NCBI GenBank assembly: GCA_951230915.1
Contig: OX579636.1
Location: 22,193,567-22,257,566 of the forward strand
Length of the DNA stretch: 64,000 nt
Source: Antitrichia curtipendula
Lineage: Eukaryota; Streptophyta; Bryopsida; Hypnales; Leucodontaceae
Reading direction: 5' to 3'
The notes below the pieces were generated by a model. The model did not search any database. It was given only the letters and a program-made list of their open reading frames with translations, and was not told the DNA's origin. The translations under genes and the position numbers were made by a program. Of the stretch, positions 37,621 to 47,800 are shown piece after piece (position 1 is the stretch's first letter; each line of letters begins with the position of its first letter).

Positions 37621-37875
37621 AAATACTGTTCAGGTCCAGTCCACCTGATCTGCACCAGAGTTTGAGAAACTGGAATGTTGAAGTGATGATAACTTACTCA
37701 GATTTTGTCCAAACTGGGCATATAAGGTGTTTTTTGACATCTACCGAATCTGTAGATGTCAAAAAACACCTCATATGCCCAGTTTGGACAAAATCTGAGT
37801 AAGTTATCGTCACTTCAACATTCCAGTTTCTCAAACTCTGGTGCAGATCAGGTGGACTGGACCTGAACAGTATTT
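37621..37875. repeat. 255-bp near-perfect hairpin (foldback) in intron 5 of the ParB/methyltransferase gene
   Basis: The arms are 124 bp each with only two mismatches and a 7-base centre (cgaatct). They begin AAATACTGTTCAGGTCC. Such identity implies recent origin or conversion between the arms. In the transcribed strand it would form a long double-stranded RNA stem. It could be a foldback MITE, a young miRNA/siRNA-type locus, or both. No flanking duplication was resolved. Confidence 0.9.
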
Positions 37876-38887
37876 TCTCAAATTCACTGAAGTCTTTTAT
37901 TATAATGAATTTTGCGTTTAAATGTACAATCTAACTTGGTTTTAATTTTGATTTGCAGACTTTGAAGTTCAAGGCTTTGTTGTTGGTTCGATCATTTGCC
38001 TCTCCCATTGCTAGGCAACCTCAAGAGCTTCAGATTTCTATTGATCCCTCAATTCCTGAGGTTGATTTAACTACAGATGACGTCCTCTTCAACACTATTA
38101 CGACGACAACTAAATCACGTAGAAAGGAAGATGGCAAGCCATGGAGGGGTGCTAAGGAGAAGTCAAAGGTTCTCATGAAGCTTTTTGTTCATGGCTTGAC
38201 CCCTACAAGTGGTATTGTGGCAGACATGACTGCCTCTACAGGTATTGTAATCTATATCATTGAATCATTGTTTTTTGTATTTTCTAATTTGATTTTTCTA
38301 TCTACCCTTAAATTCTAATGTATTTGTAATGTCAATTTATTGTCTTATACAGGTTCTTCCATCAAAGCAGCTCATTCATCTAATCGTCATATTTTAGCAT
38401 TAGAAAGTGATGCCAAGCTTTTTGATGAAATACTGAAGCCATTACAAACACCTACAATCATCTCCAAGGCTCTTGATTCTACTACCTCGGATGATGGTAT
38501 GGAGATTGATGATGACTCTCCAATTGAAGATGTCGAACTACTTGACTTATGTGAGTAAGTTTTATTTTTATTTTTCAATAATTTCGATTCAAAGTTTTGT
38601 ATTTTGAATTTTAATTTGTTACTATATACTCAAACATATGATTTGTTGTTTGCAGTTGGATGAGTCCATCACCAAGACGCACTTTGCCTTTTTATCGACG
38701 TCCTGGATTTCTTAGAAGTCTTTCTTTGAGTCCTTGTGGCCTACCTATTTATGCCGAACATTTAGCATTAGCTTATGTTGATGCTTCATCTGATTCATCT
38801 TCAATCTCTTTATCACCTCATAGATCTTATGATCCCAGAGTATGTTCTTATTTCGAACTCAGTGCATCTGAGTCAGACGATATTTGA

Positions 38888-39514
38888 GTTCAATTTCATG
38901 CTTTTATATTTGATTTCTATTTACTTTTTGTTTAACTAAATCTAACTATGCATGATGTGGCAAATGGCAACAATTCCATTTGATGGCCTTCAACTTCACT
39001 TCATGTCCACATTGCCTTTGAGCTTGTCTATGCCCAAATTGTCTTGAGCTTATGATTCATTCATTAAATTTACATGAAGGTCAACAATTAAGACTACATT
39101 TATCACTTAGTTATAAGCTCAAGACCATTGTTCATGCTCTAATGCTTGTAAAATTTTGCCTATCATTCAATTTATATTCAATCTCTACAACCCATATTTA
39201 TTGTCCCTTCTATTTTTAAATTGATAAATGTTCCCTTAAAATTTTGGTATTATGTTGCATTGTATTATTTTAATATATATCTTGTACTGAGATATTCTAA
39301 ACCACTATATACACCTATTTTCATTATGTGTTACATTCAAAAACCTCCTATTTTATAATATTTCATTTTTAAAAAATAGAATGGTTCAATTCTGGGGGGC
39401 AAAATCTCATAGGAATATATTCATTTGTTATTCATTTGGACTATAGATCCTTACATTTATTTCCACGGTCATAGGACTTGAACAAATTTAGGAATACTAA
39501 ATGGATAAAAAAAT
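38888..39514. other. MULE interior, 3' flank of the second gene
   Basis: This is AT-rich DNA between the stop codon of the ParB/methyltransferase-like gene and the right TIR. It presumably holds the 3' UTR. No further frame is supported. Confidence 0.5.
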
Positions 39515-39569
39515 GGAGGCTCACAGGCTCACAGGCTCACGCTCACAAGCTCACAAACTAGCATCCCCG
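39515..39569 (-). repeat. MULE right terminal inverted repeat
   Basis: Several GCTCAC units, the complement of GTGAGC, end in 'aaactagcatccccg'. The outermost five or six bases differ from the left end, so the exact end base is uncertain by one or two positions. Confidence 0.75.
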
Positions 39570-39690
39570 TAAAATCATCCACCTCTTCAAATGTACACTA
39601 TTTGTACATAGCTAGTACAACAAAAAAAACAAGTACAAATAGTGTACATTTGAGGTGGTAGGCAATTTTAGGGCCTAATTAAGCGCTTTA
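39570..39690 (-). repeat. Repeat family A, copy 3, second half
   Basis: It starts with the MULE target duplication TAAAATCATCC and continues 'acctcttcaaatgtacacta'. After a spacer it has the complementary 'tagtgtacatttgaggtgg' (stem of the family hairpin), ending 'ttagggcct'. It completes the half at 29035-29229. Confidence 0.75.
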
Positions 39691-40780
39691 AGGACACGTT
39701 TCTATCTTAAGATCAAAGATGCTTGGACCAAGCGTTGGGAAATCCCAAAACCTAAAGTTGATTGAAACGAATGTTTGGTAGAATACAGCTAGTGGAGATG
39801 GATAGTGGTCAAGTAAGCTTATCAATTTGAGTAAGCGTTTTTTTTAATGGAGTTGATTGTTGATAGTGTAGAAGATGTAATAATGAAGTAGATTGCAAGA
39901 ATATACTAGGAAGGCAATGATATGCTATGGCATGGCATTAGCGGTTGATGGCACTTGGAATGTGAACCAATTATTCCCACATCTTCCAGTAATTGTGGCA
40001 AAATATGACCAATATTCTCAAGGGTAAGATGTACCTGACTATGCTAGGCCAACCTAGATGTATGTTATGTTTTTTTTGACTTGTTCATAAATATGAAGTT
40101 TTATTAATCCTATTTTATAATGCATGATTTTTTGTGATGTAAATGGTTCTCACATATTCTAAACTTAGTCACATTTTCAATTCTCAAACATTGTTATTTT
40201 GTTCAAATAATGCTTATTCTAAGTTTGCACTTCTAATTTTTTTAACAATATACTTGATTTTCATTCACCTTCTAATATGTGTACATGATTATAGTCTCTG
40301 TTGTAAATGAATTATTTCTTCACTAACACTAAATCTGAACATGTCAAAGTTTGATAACAATAAAAAAATTATTGTAATTGGCAATTACTATTTATGTAAT
40401 TGCCATTAGTGTTTGTTACATTGTTGCCATTTTGTGATAGAGTTTGTAATTAACGTTGCAAATCCTAAATGTCATTATTAGTATAGTAGGTTTATAAGAC
40501 CATCTACAAGTCACTTATATGGTTATTTGGTTAGTTGATGCAATCACCACTTTTGCTAGTGACGGTACTTTAAACATCACAACCATACATATGTCTATGT
40601 AATCAATTTTACAATTAACAATCTCAAATCCAAAAATAAATTGATATGTTATTAAGACTAGATGTTAGAGATCTTGGGATTAACAATGCCAAATAAATAG
40701 ATATGCATCCCTATAATAATATCTCTTGGATTTAGATCAAAATTGTATGAAGTACTATTACATTATCATAATGCTTTTTA
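39691..40780. other. AT-rich intergenic DNA, nothing recognised
   Basis: No frame of note is present, and no further element ends were found. Confidence 0.45.
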
Positions 40781-41047
40781 TACATCACAAAGTTTAGAAC
40801 CTGTGGTTTGTCAATAGTTATCATGTGGTTATTGTTGTTTTATAGATTCACACATTAATATACAATTTATTGCATCATTATCATGCATTACTTTCAATTG
40901 CAAGTAATGCATCGTAAGGATGCAATAAATTGTAAAGTAATGCATCATAATGATGCAATGAATTGTATATTAATGTGTGAACCCATAAAACAACAATAAC
41001 CACATGATAACTATTGACATATTGCAGGTTCTAAACTTTGTGATGTA
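40781..41047. repeat. 267-bp imperfect palindrome (foldback element)
   Basis: The outer arms begin TACATCACAAAGTTTAGAACC and pair over about 108 bp with roughly eight mismatches. The centre contains further inverted 'taatgcatc' units. It is probably a foldback MITE. No coding capacity and no resolved target duplication are seen. Confidence 0.8.
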
Positions 41048-44000
41048 GTCATGTCCAATAATGGAATACCACTAAATTTTAGTGCTTCTTTTCTATAACA
41101 TTGGTCTAAATTATTAATATGTACTTGCATAATCACCCTCTTTATTTATTGATGTCAAGATTGGAATTTAGAGTGGATTTTCAAATTCCATTTTAAAGAT
41201 GTGTAGCTTAAGAAAAACCAACCAATACATGTTGAAGCTTTGACACTCTCAAAGACTCAAGAAAATGGATAGAGGTAAAAGAGGTGATATGAAGGAATAG
41301 AAAATAGGTGCCCATACCTAGGGCAATGCTCTAGAATTTGCCCCTTTTGTAGTGAATTTTGTGAATCCCTTATTTTTAAAAGTACTGTCTCTCTTTGGAA
41401 ATAATTAGAATTTAGAAAACCAAAATTTTGAATTCAAGATTTTTTGTCTTGCAATTCCGACTATTGAGCTAAAGTAAAAAGGTCCAATGTGAGACATCTT
41501 AACCATTCTAAGCAATTAGGAATGGACCATAATAATCATGCATTTGATCTAAAGTGACCTTTTCTAAATGCTCTAAAGTCCATGCTTTGAATGACTATCA
41601 AAGTGACTAGTTTAGACAATGTTTGTCCTACTTATTTTTTATTCGTCCAAAGTAATATTGGAATCTTAAGAAAATAAAAAAAATTTAAGAAAAAAAGAAT
41701 GGAAATGGAAAAAATAATATAAGTCAAAATGAACAAAAATCCAATGAAAGATTTAATCGTTAAAGGGTTTAAGGATTGAGAGTTGGACCACAAGGGGATG
41801 AATAGTGGCCTTTATTAAAGTATTGAAAGACAATATTAGAGTGTTTTATTTACTACAATAGGAATTTCTATCTATTGGTTGTAAAACCAATACAAACTTG
41901 ACTACTCCAATGTGATGAATAGTAGTTGTTTTAGGAGAAAACAATAGTCATTGTATATGGTTAGCATGACTATTGTGGATGCACTTTATATATGAGTGTA
42001 TATATGTGCATCTTTGTGTGTGTCTTTGTACATATATTTGTGGGGGGGGCTACTGATGCTTTTTGTGCTATTTGAGCACACTTACAAAAGTTGTTATGAA
42101 TTCATACTTCATAATTTCAATCATTTTAAAATGATTTAATTTCAATTGTTGTGGCCTTCTCATCTGAATGTGAATAAAAATTTAGAAATTTGCATCCATC
42201 CTATAAGTTAAAGAAGCAATGCAGATCAAAATGGACTCATCTAAGTCTTATCCATCAAACCCAAAACAAGCTTAAGATTTTTAGATGTTTTGGCTAAATC
42301 TAATTCATCGAGTATAAAATTTGGCAATATCCATATGCAATGATAGAATTGGAATTGTTGGATTTTTTTATATTGATTCTTTTTTTAATTTAAAAAAAGC
42401 TTATATTTAATATTTACAACATGTTAAGGATTATGTAGTTAGAGTTGGCACTGATGGTTGGCTACTTCCGAAAAAATTGCTTGAAAGTATCATTTAAAAA
42501 TAATAATTTTACATTCAAATTTAATGTACTTATAGTCTTATACAAACTTTGTAAAGAAAACCAAGGAGTTAAATGACAAGTAATGATAGAAGCATTCATA
42601 GGTAGCTAAATCTCGAAGGTTGTTGTCAAATTCTTGGCTACAAATCATTTTGTGGGGATAAGATCGAGATGCCAAAAACTATGTACCCCCCTCATTTGGA
42701 TCTCAATCTGTCCATCTACCCCAAATGATGTGTGCAACTTGGCTCAAAAATCATTTCAAGGGACCTTTTTTGCACAAGCAAAGTAGTTTATAATTTTTTT
42801 TGGTACATTCAATGTGAATTTTAAATAGTTTAAAGATCATTGATCTTACTTTTATATTGAGCAATGAAATACTCTAATGTTGGAGGATTTATTTACCAAT
42901 TGTCTAGAGAAACAATGTCATTGTTTTTGACCCCAAATTGAAAATTAACCTTATAGGACGCTATGCACCTAAAGGTCCAATGGATGACTTCACTATTAAT
43001 TGAAGAAACAAAGAATGCACCCATTGGTTCAATAATTATAATATTTTGGTGCCTACCTTGGTCATGGGGAACTTGTCCTTCCAAGGTTGATAGTCAACAT
43101 CATAAAGTGACAATAAAACATTTTGTCAAAAATTTGATGACTAAATTGACATAAATCCCCCAAAATCCTGAAATGAAAGATATGATTATATTCTCCTATT
43201 CTTTATGAATAAAGTGAATTACTTAATTCAAATGGAGTTAAAAATGCATGGATACTTTTCTCGACCTCTAAGCGTCTCTAATAGGGACATGATGTAGATT
43301 TGTAGCTTTTTAGATAGAAATAAATTATGGTTTAAGAAGAATCTAGACTCATTTTCACAAAGTTATGTTTTTCCTCTTATCCCTACATGAAATGATTCAT
43401 TGCAAATAAGTCATGAAACATTAATTGATCCTCTGTTCACATTGTTGAAGAATAGACAAAAATTACTTCTTAAAACATATATGTATGCATTCATCCATTT
43501 CCTATAGCTCCCATATTAAGCTCTTGAAGACATTCACAATCCTCCTACTGAATACTAAGATTCTTAGAGCTTAACCCACAATGGATGCTATGACTCTTAG
43601 GGGTTAATCAAGGAAAAATGATGAGGTTTAAAAATATCCAATGTATGGCTTTCATCCATGCATCTTATAATTTTTGGAGATAGAGTTGCGACCTTCCATC
43701 GTAAACAAATTATGATGTTGAGGCCCAAAACTTGCAAGCAAATGACTTTCAAGGTTATTGTGTAAATGAAGAATGCACCTATCGGTTTCAAACCGGATCA
43801 CTTATGATCCATGTATGTCTTTTCTTTTCAAGATTAACTGTAGTGCCAAAATCCTTTCTTGAATTTTTTCATATTTTTGCTTATATATTCAAAAATATGT
43901 ATTATTTATCTCAAATTCATCAAATTAAATATCAAGCATTGATTAATGTTGGGATGAATGAGAGTTGTCGTGGTCAAAAAAGCCCCTAGAACCTCTCTGA

Positions 44001-44285
44001 CCAAGATTTCGAATGTCGGAGCGCTAAGGGGTTCTTTCGCTCTCTTCTCAAATCAGCCACACAAATTAAACATTGCATTTGAATGTTGTAGTTTCCATAT
44101 CACTCGATCATATTTTTGAGGTTGCCTAAAATGATCAAGCCCTTTGTTTTTTGCCAAACTGTAAAAGGACTGGAGTTATTTCTCTCTCCCTGACCTTGGC
44201 TTGATTGCCATGGGAACGATCTGGCTGGACCCCAAGAAATTAACGTTGTTCAAAATCCCTGCCCCAAAAGCCATGAACTCAAAAA
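41048..44285. other. AT-rich intergenic DNA with two diverged direct repeats
   Basis: Segments near 42950-43040 and 43725-43800 share an order of motifs ('gaagaa', 'gaatgcacc', 'tcggtttcaa' or 'ttggttcaa'). Their minus-strand translations both contain a 'PxGAFF' phrase, so they are related, probably parts of an old transposon. No gene can be supported. From about 44000 the composition rises towards the GC-rich gene start. Confidence 0.4.
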
Positions 44286-44289
44286 ACAA

Positions 44290-44855
44290 AGCACCAACTT
44301 CGTCAATACACACGTCTGCTCTTCTTCACTCAGTCTCCATCCGCGCGCACCGCCAACTGCGCCGTTCCGACTGCGCTGGCAACTGGCCCATGAACTAAGC
44401 GCGCAACCCCGACGACCCCCATCCAGCTCACGTCGCCCTCTGTCCGTCCCCTTCTGGACGGAACGTCTCTGTTCCGTCGTTTCCTTCGGACAGAAGGCGA
44501 CGGAGTCGTCGAAGGGCAGCCGAGCCGCCTTCGCTCATCATCATTCAGTCTCTCGCTCGTTTACTCGCTTGCCTGCTTGCCTGCCTGTGGGTCTGCGCAC
44601 CTCTCTGCCCATCCTCTCGCTCTTTGCGCGCGGCCCTTTCCTGCCTGCGCGGAGACTACTCAGCCCACGACGACTCCACTGACGCCTCTGCCTTCGTCGC
44701 TCTCAGCTAGCGCTTCCAGCTGCGAGCTCAGATCCAGCCGCGCTTACGATGTCGCCCCAAGAGTCCACACAGCGCAGCTAACAGGGAGTCCAGAAAGCGC
44801 AGGCAGACCCAAACCGCGGATTCTTTTGTATACCTGCTGATTGCGGGAGGGCTGC
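44290..44855 (+). promoter_or_regulatory. CpG-rich promoter/5' leader of the AP2 gene
   Basis: There is an abrupt change to GC- and CpG-rich, pyrimidine-rich sequence ('ctctcgctcgtttactcgc', then tandem 'gcttgcct') just upstream of an ATG at 44856. A perfect 8-bp stem GACGGAAC/GTTCCGTC lies at 44458-44479. This fits a transcription start region and 5' UTR. The exact start site and a TATA box were not identified. Confidence 0.55.
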
Positions 44856-47800
44856 ATGGAGGCCAGGGCGTCGCAGTCGAGGAGGGACGATCGGCAGGCG
44901 CGGGGAGAAGAGGTGACGAACGATGTTTATTTTTTCTTGTATATATGGGAGTAGGGGGTATCTGATGGTGGATGGTGTGGATGGTGTGGATGCTGTCTGT
45001 GAGTGATAGGGGCGGGCGACAGATGTGTATGTTGCTGTTACGGTGTGGTTGACGATTTGAAGGAAGAGCGAGAGAGATTTGCTGGGTATGGTGCCACGAA
45101 TCTTGGGTGGCGGAGAGACGGAAGCTGTGGTATGGTGTGGAGATGATGGTGGCGACGGCGATGCTTTCGTGTTGCCTCATCGTCTCCGGGGCATACCCGG
45201 GGTAGAGGCGCGGGGGTGTGTTTAGACTTGCGACTATTTGTGTGGGTGTCGTAAGTTTGGGCGTCTTAGACATGCGGGGGCAGAGTGGGGTCGTCAACTA
45301 CAGAGACGTGACCTGCTTGTTTCGGGTCTCGTAGACCTTTTTGCTTGCTCGCCCAGTTCCGGTTTGAATTTCCTCCTCGGGGGCGGTTTCGCGCAGTAGT
45401 TTTTGTGGGCGTACCCTACTCGTTGATAAATCTAACGCCCCCACGAGTAGTGCAATCAGGAAGCGCGTTAATGATTGAGTTTGTAGGTCTTCGGATGGGA
45501 TGGAGTGGGCCTGTATGCCATTCATGGCGCTTCCCAATTTGGCCTTAGTTCTGTTACTGACTTCGCGGGTTTCCTGATTGCGCTACTCGGGCTGCCATGG
45601 AAGATTCCGTTTCCTTTAATTGCAGGATTTCGGGGAGAATTAGTCGTAGTTTCCGACAAGAGCTCAATGATAATTCAGCTTTCTGTTGTTACCTTCAATC
45701 CCGTCGGAACCCAACAAATTGAATCCGTTGTTGCGAGGACGACTAGTTGTAGCTCTGTGCACGTGGGTACAGAGCCAATTTCGCAGGTGCGCCGGTAATT
45801 GCAAGAGTGTTGAGGTTAGGTCTTTCAGTACGACCGACATATTATCCCTTGTCCATTATTTTATGTATTGTATATGTGGACATGGAATCATTTGGGGATA
45901 ACCCATGCGAGAGAGCCGGCGGCTCCGGACCTGCAACTGGGAAGTGCACAAGCCGAGTGCGCTGCTCTCTGTAGGTGACGAATTGCATTCTCGGGCTACA
46001 CACCACACATCTTTGTGCTAGAATGGGGCCCACACAGCTAGATCCGGCGATTGGACACTCTCTGACTCTTTGTGACTTGCAGTTCAAGGTAGTGCGAAAG
46101 TTTCTGGGAGGGGTACAAAATTCTGAAGCAGTTTCGGAACAGGTCGAGAGTGGCGACCAGCATGCTCAGTACTGGGTGTGGTTGGGGTCTGAATGTGACT
46201 GTATGTGTGTTCAATTCGGACCAATTAACCTAACTAGTGAAGTCGACGTGTACTCTTGTAGCTTCTCGTTGACCCTTTCTATAGTGGGAACGGAGCTGGA
46301 AAGTGTGGTAGAGTACAGCAACCTCTGTTTACTCGTTCTAATATTGTAGTTTGTAATGTGCAGTATTGTGCTGGGTTATGACGGTGGCAATTTGTTGTAT
46401 GGGCAGCTTTCATCGTAATCGGACACACAACTTCAATTTCGCGGTGTCTTCTATTGGCGAGCTCGTGGACCCGGAGGGAGACTGTGAAATAAAACCTTCA
46501 GGAAGGTTCCCAACAGTTGTTCGAGGTTTCAGGGGGAAAGCAGGATGACTACAGGATGGATTGAGACGTTGTATTGTATCTCAGGAAATGAATCAGCTCT
46601 GTGTTGCTTTTAGTCTCGTCAATCGCAGGGTCGGACTTTGTGAAATAGGTGTCCGTCTATCTTGGCAGAATGGAGCTCTGAACATGAAGAACACCTGCTG
46701 GAACGAGTGAACAAATTGAATTATTTTGGATTGTGCGTGATCTGAACGCGAAAGTTTAACAGGACTTGGGTGCTGCCACTGGTCGTGACTGTTTAGTAAA
46801 CCTAAACCTGACCTCGAGCTCAAGGCAGCTGCATCAGTGAATAACCTTGTTTCGAGGCTTTGCTACATTCAGAGGAGAGTATTAGCTGATCTCGAGTCCT
46901 TTAGTATTGGGGTTGAAAACTCTCATTCAGGTGGTTTGGGGATTCATGTGTGGGTACCAGAGCATTAATCTGCACACTGGCGAATGTAATGCGGGAATGA
47001 TACTGTTTTCAGCCGACTCTTATTTCTGCCGATAGATTTCCATTTTGAGACTCCTTGGTCAGAATGTAGCTTGCCAAAGTTTGGAGAAGGGAAACCTGCA
47101 TCCTGCTTGGTCAAACCCGGTTTGAGGCCGAGGAAAGGAGGCAGAAAGTATGGCAGAAGAAGGATAACTGTTCTTCCGGATTTACTCATATTCTGAAGAA
47201 AGAAAGCTGGATTGATAATTGGAATTCTGATGGAAAATTATGACTTAGCCGTGAAAGTATGAAGAATGTTCAACTTGACCTTTGGATTACTTGCAGAAAG
47301 TAAGGGTTGTAATGCACATTAGTGGGAATCTTGAGATGTCAGTGGTTGTCACCCTTTAGGGTTTGGAGATTGAAGGAGTAACGGGTTCGGGTCATTGTTG
47401 GGCGGCTTTGAGCTGGTCCGACAACTTCGTGCTCACTCACACTGCATTTCCTAGCTACCGTGGAGGAGTGACTGATCTTGAAAAGATGAAGGATTACCTG
47501 AAGTTGTGAGAAAGATTGGGAGGACAAGATTAGTATAGAGAGGAACCTCAGAGGTATGATTAAGCATTGCACAAGGTACTCGCTGTCAAAACTTGTCAGG
47601 AACGCAGTGGGAGACTTGAGGATGCCGAATTGGGCAATGACAGGGGTCGGGGTGCTGTATTTGGAGGGTCAATTTTGAGTGGGACTGAAGAGGAGCAGAG
47701 GTTCGAATTTTTGACTTACATCCTCTTACTACTTCTTGCTTTGCCAACAACTTTTTGCAAGCTCAGGGAGTGTGTACATGATGCCTGTTTGCCACCCGGA

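Larger units (their letters stand above)
34061..38887 (+). pseudogene. MULE second gene: ParB/sulfiredoxin-like plus amino-methyltransferase-like protein, one nonsense codon
   Basis: Eight exons join by GT-AG introns: 34061-34471, 34971-35127, 36014-36602, 36749-36947, 37116-37532, 37959-38241, 38353-38554, 38656-38887. Together they give 2,490 bases, exactly 830 codons including the stop. Every junction keeps frame. Residues 1-190 are basic then acidic and low-complexity. Residues about 238-350 look like a ParB/Srx fold ending in 'VWDGNHRLQAW' (D337). A long helical middle follows. Residues about 670-710 read 'GIVADMTASTGSS', then 'NRHILALESDAKLFDEIL', matching motif I of beta-class N4/N6 amino-methyltransferases (D-x-F-x-G-S-G). 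No clear catalytic DPPY-type motif IV was found. The tail is Ser/Pro-rich ('RRTLPFYRRPGFLRSLSLSP'). An in-frame TAG at 36355-36357 (codon 304) breaks this copy. Function is unknown. Roles in DNA modification, DNA binding or anti-silencing are inferences from domains and context. Confidence 0.75.
29230..39569. mobile_element. Complete 10.3 kb Mutator-like element (MULE) with two divergent genes
   Basis: Both ends are inverted repeats built from GTGAGC units. The left reads GCTAGTATGTGAGCATGTGA from 29236 and the reversed right reads GCTAGTTTGTGAGCTTGTGA. An 11-bp direct repeat TAAAATCATCC flanks the element (29219-29229 and 39570-39580), within the 8-12 bp range of MULE target duplications. 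Deleting the element and one repeat rejoins two halves of a repeat-A copy, which independently proves the boundaries. Inside are a minus-strand transposase (29796-33409) and a plus-strand ParB/methyltransferase-like gene (34061-38887) sharing a 651-bp divergent intergenic region. Both genes have point lesions, so this copy is probably non-autonomous, but it is young enough to be fully legible. Confidence 0.85.

Noticed and set aside
43574..43606. Very short TTAA-bounded pair (CCCACAATGG to ACTCTTAGGGG)
   Set aside because: It resembles ends of the TTAA family, but only about 25 bp lie between. It may be a remnant of an end, not enough for a call.
44728..45297. Minus-strand 189-codon frame in the CpG-rich start region of the AP2 gene
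   Set aside because: Composition-driven (Thr/Pro/His-rich), overlaps the sense leader and first exon, no domain.
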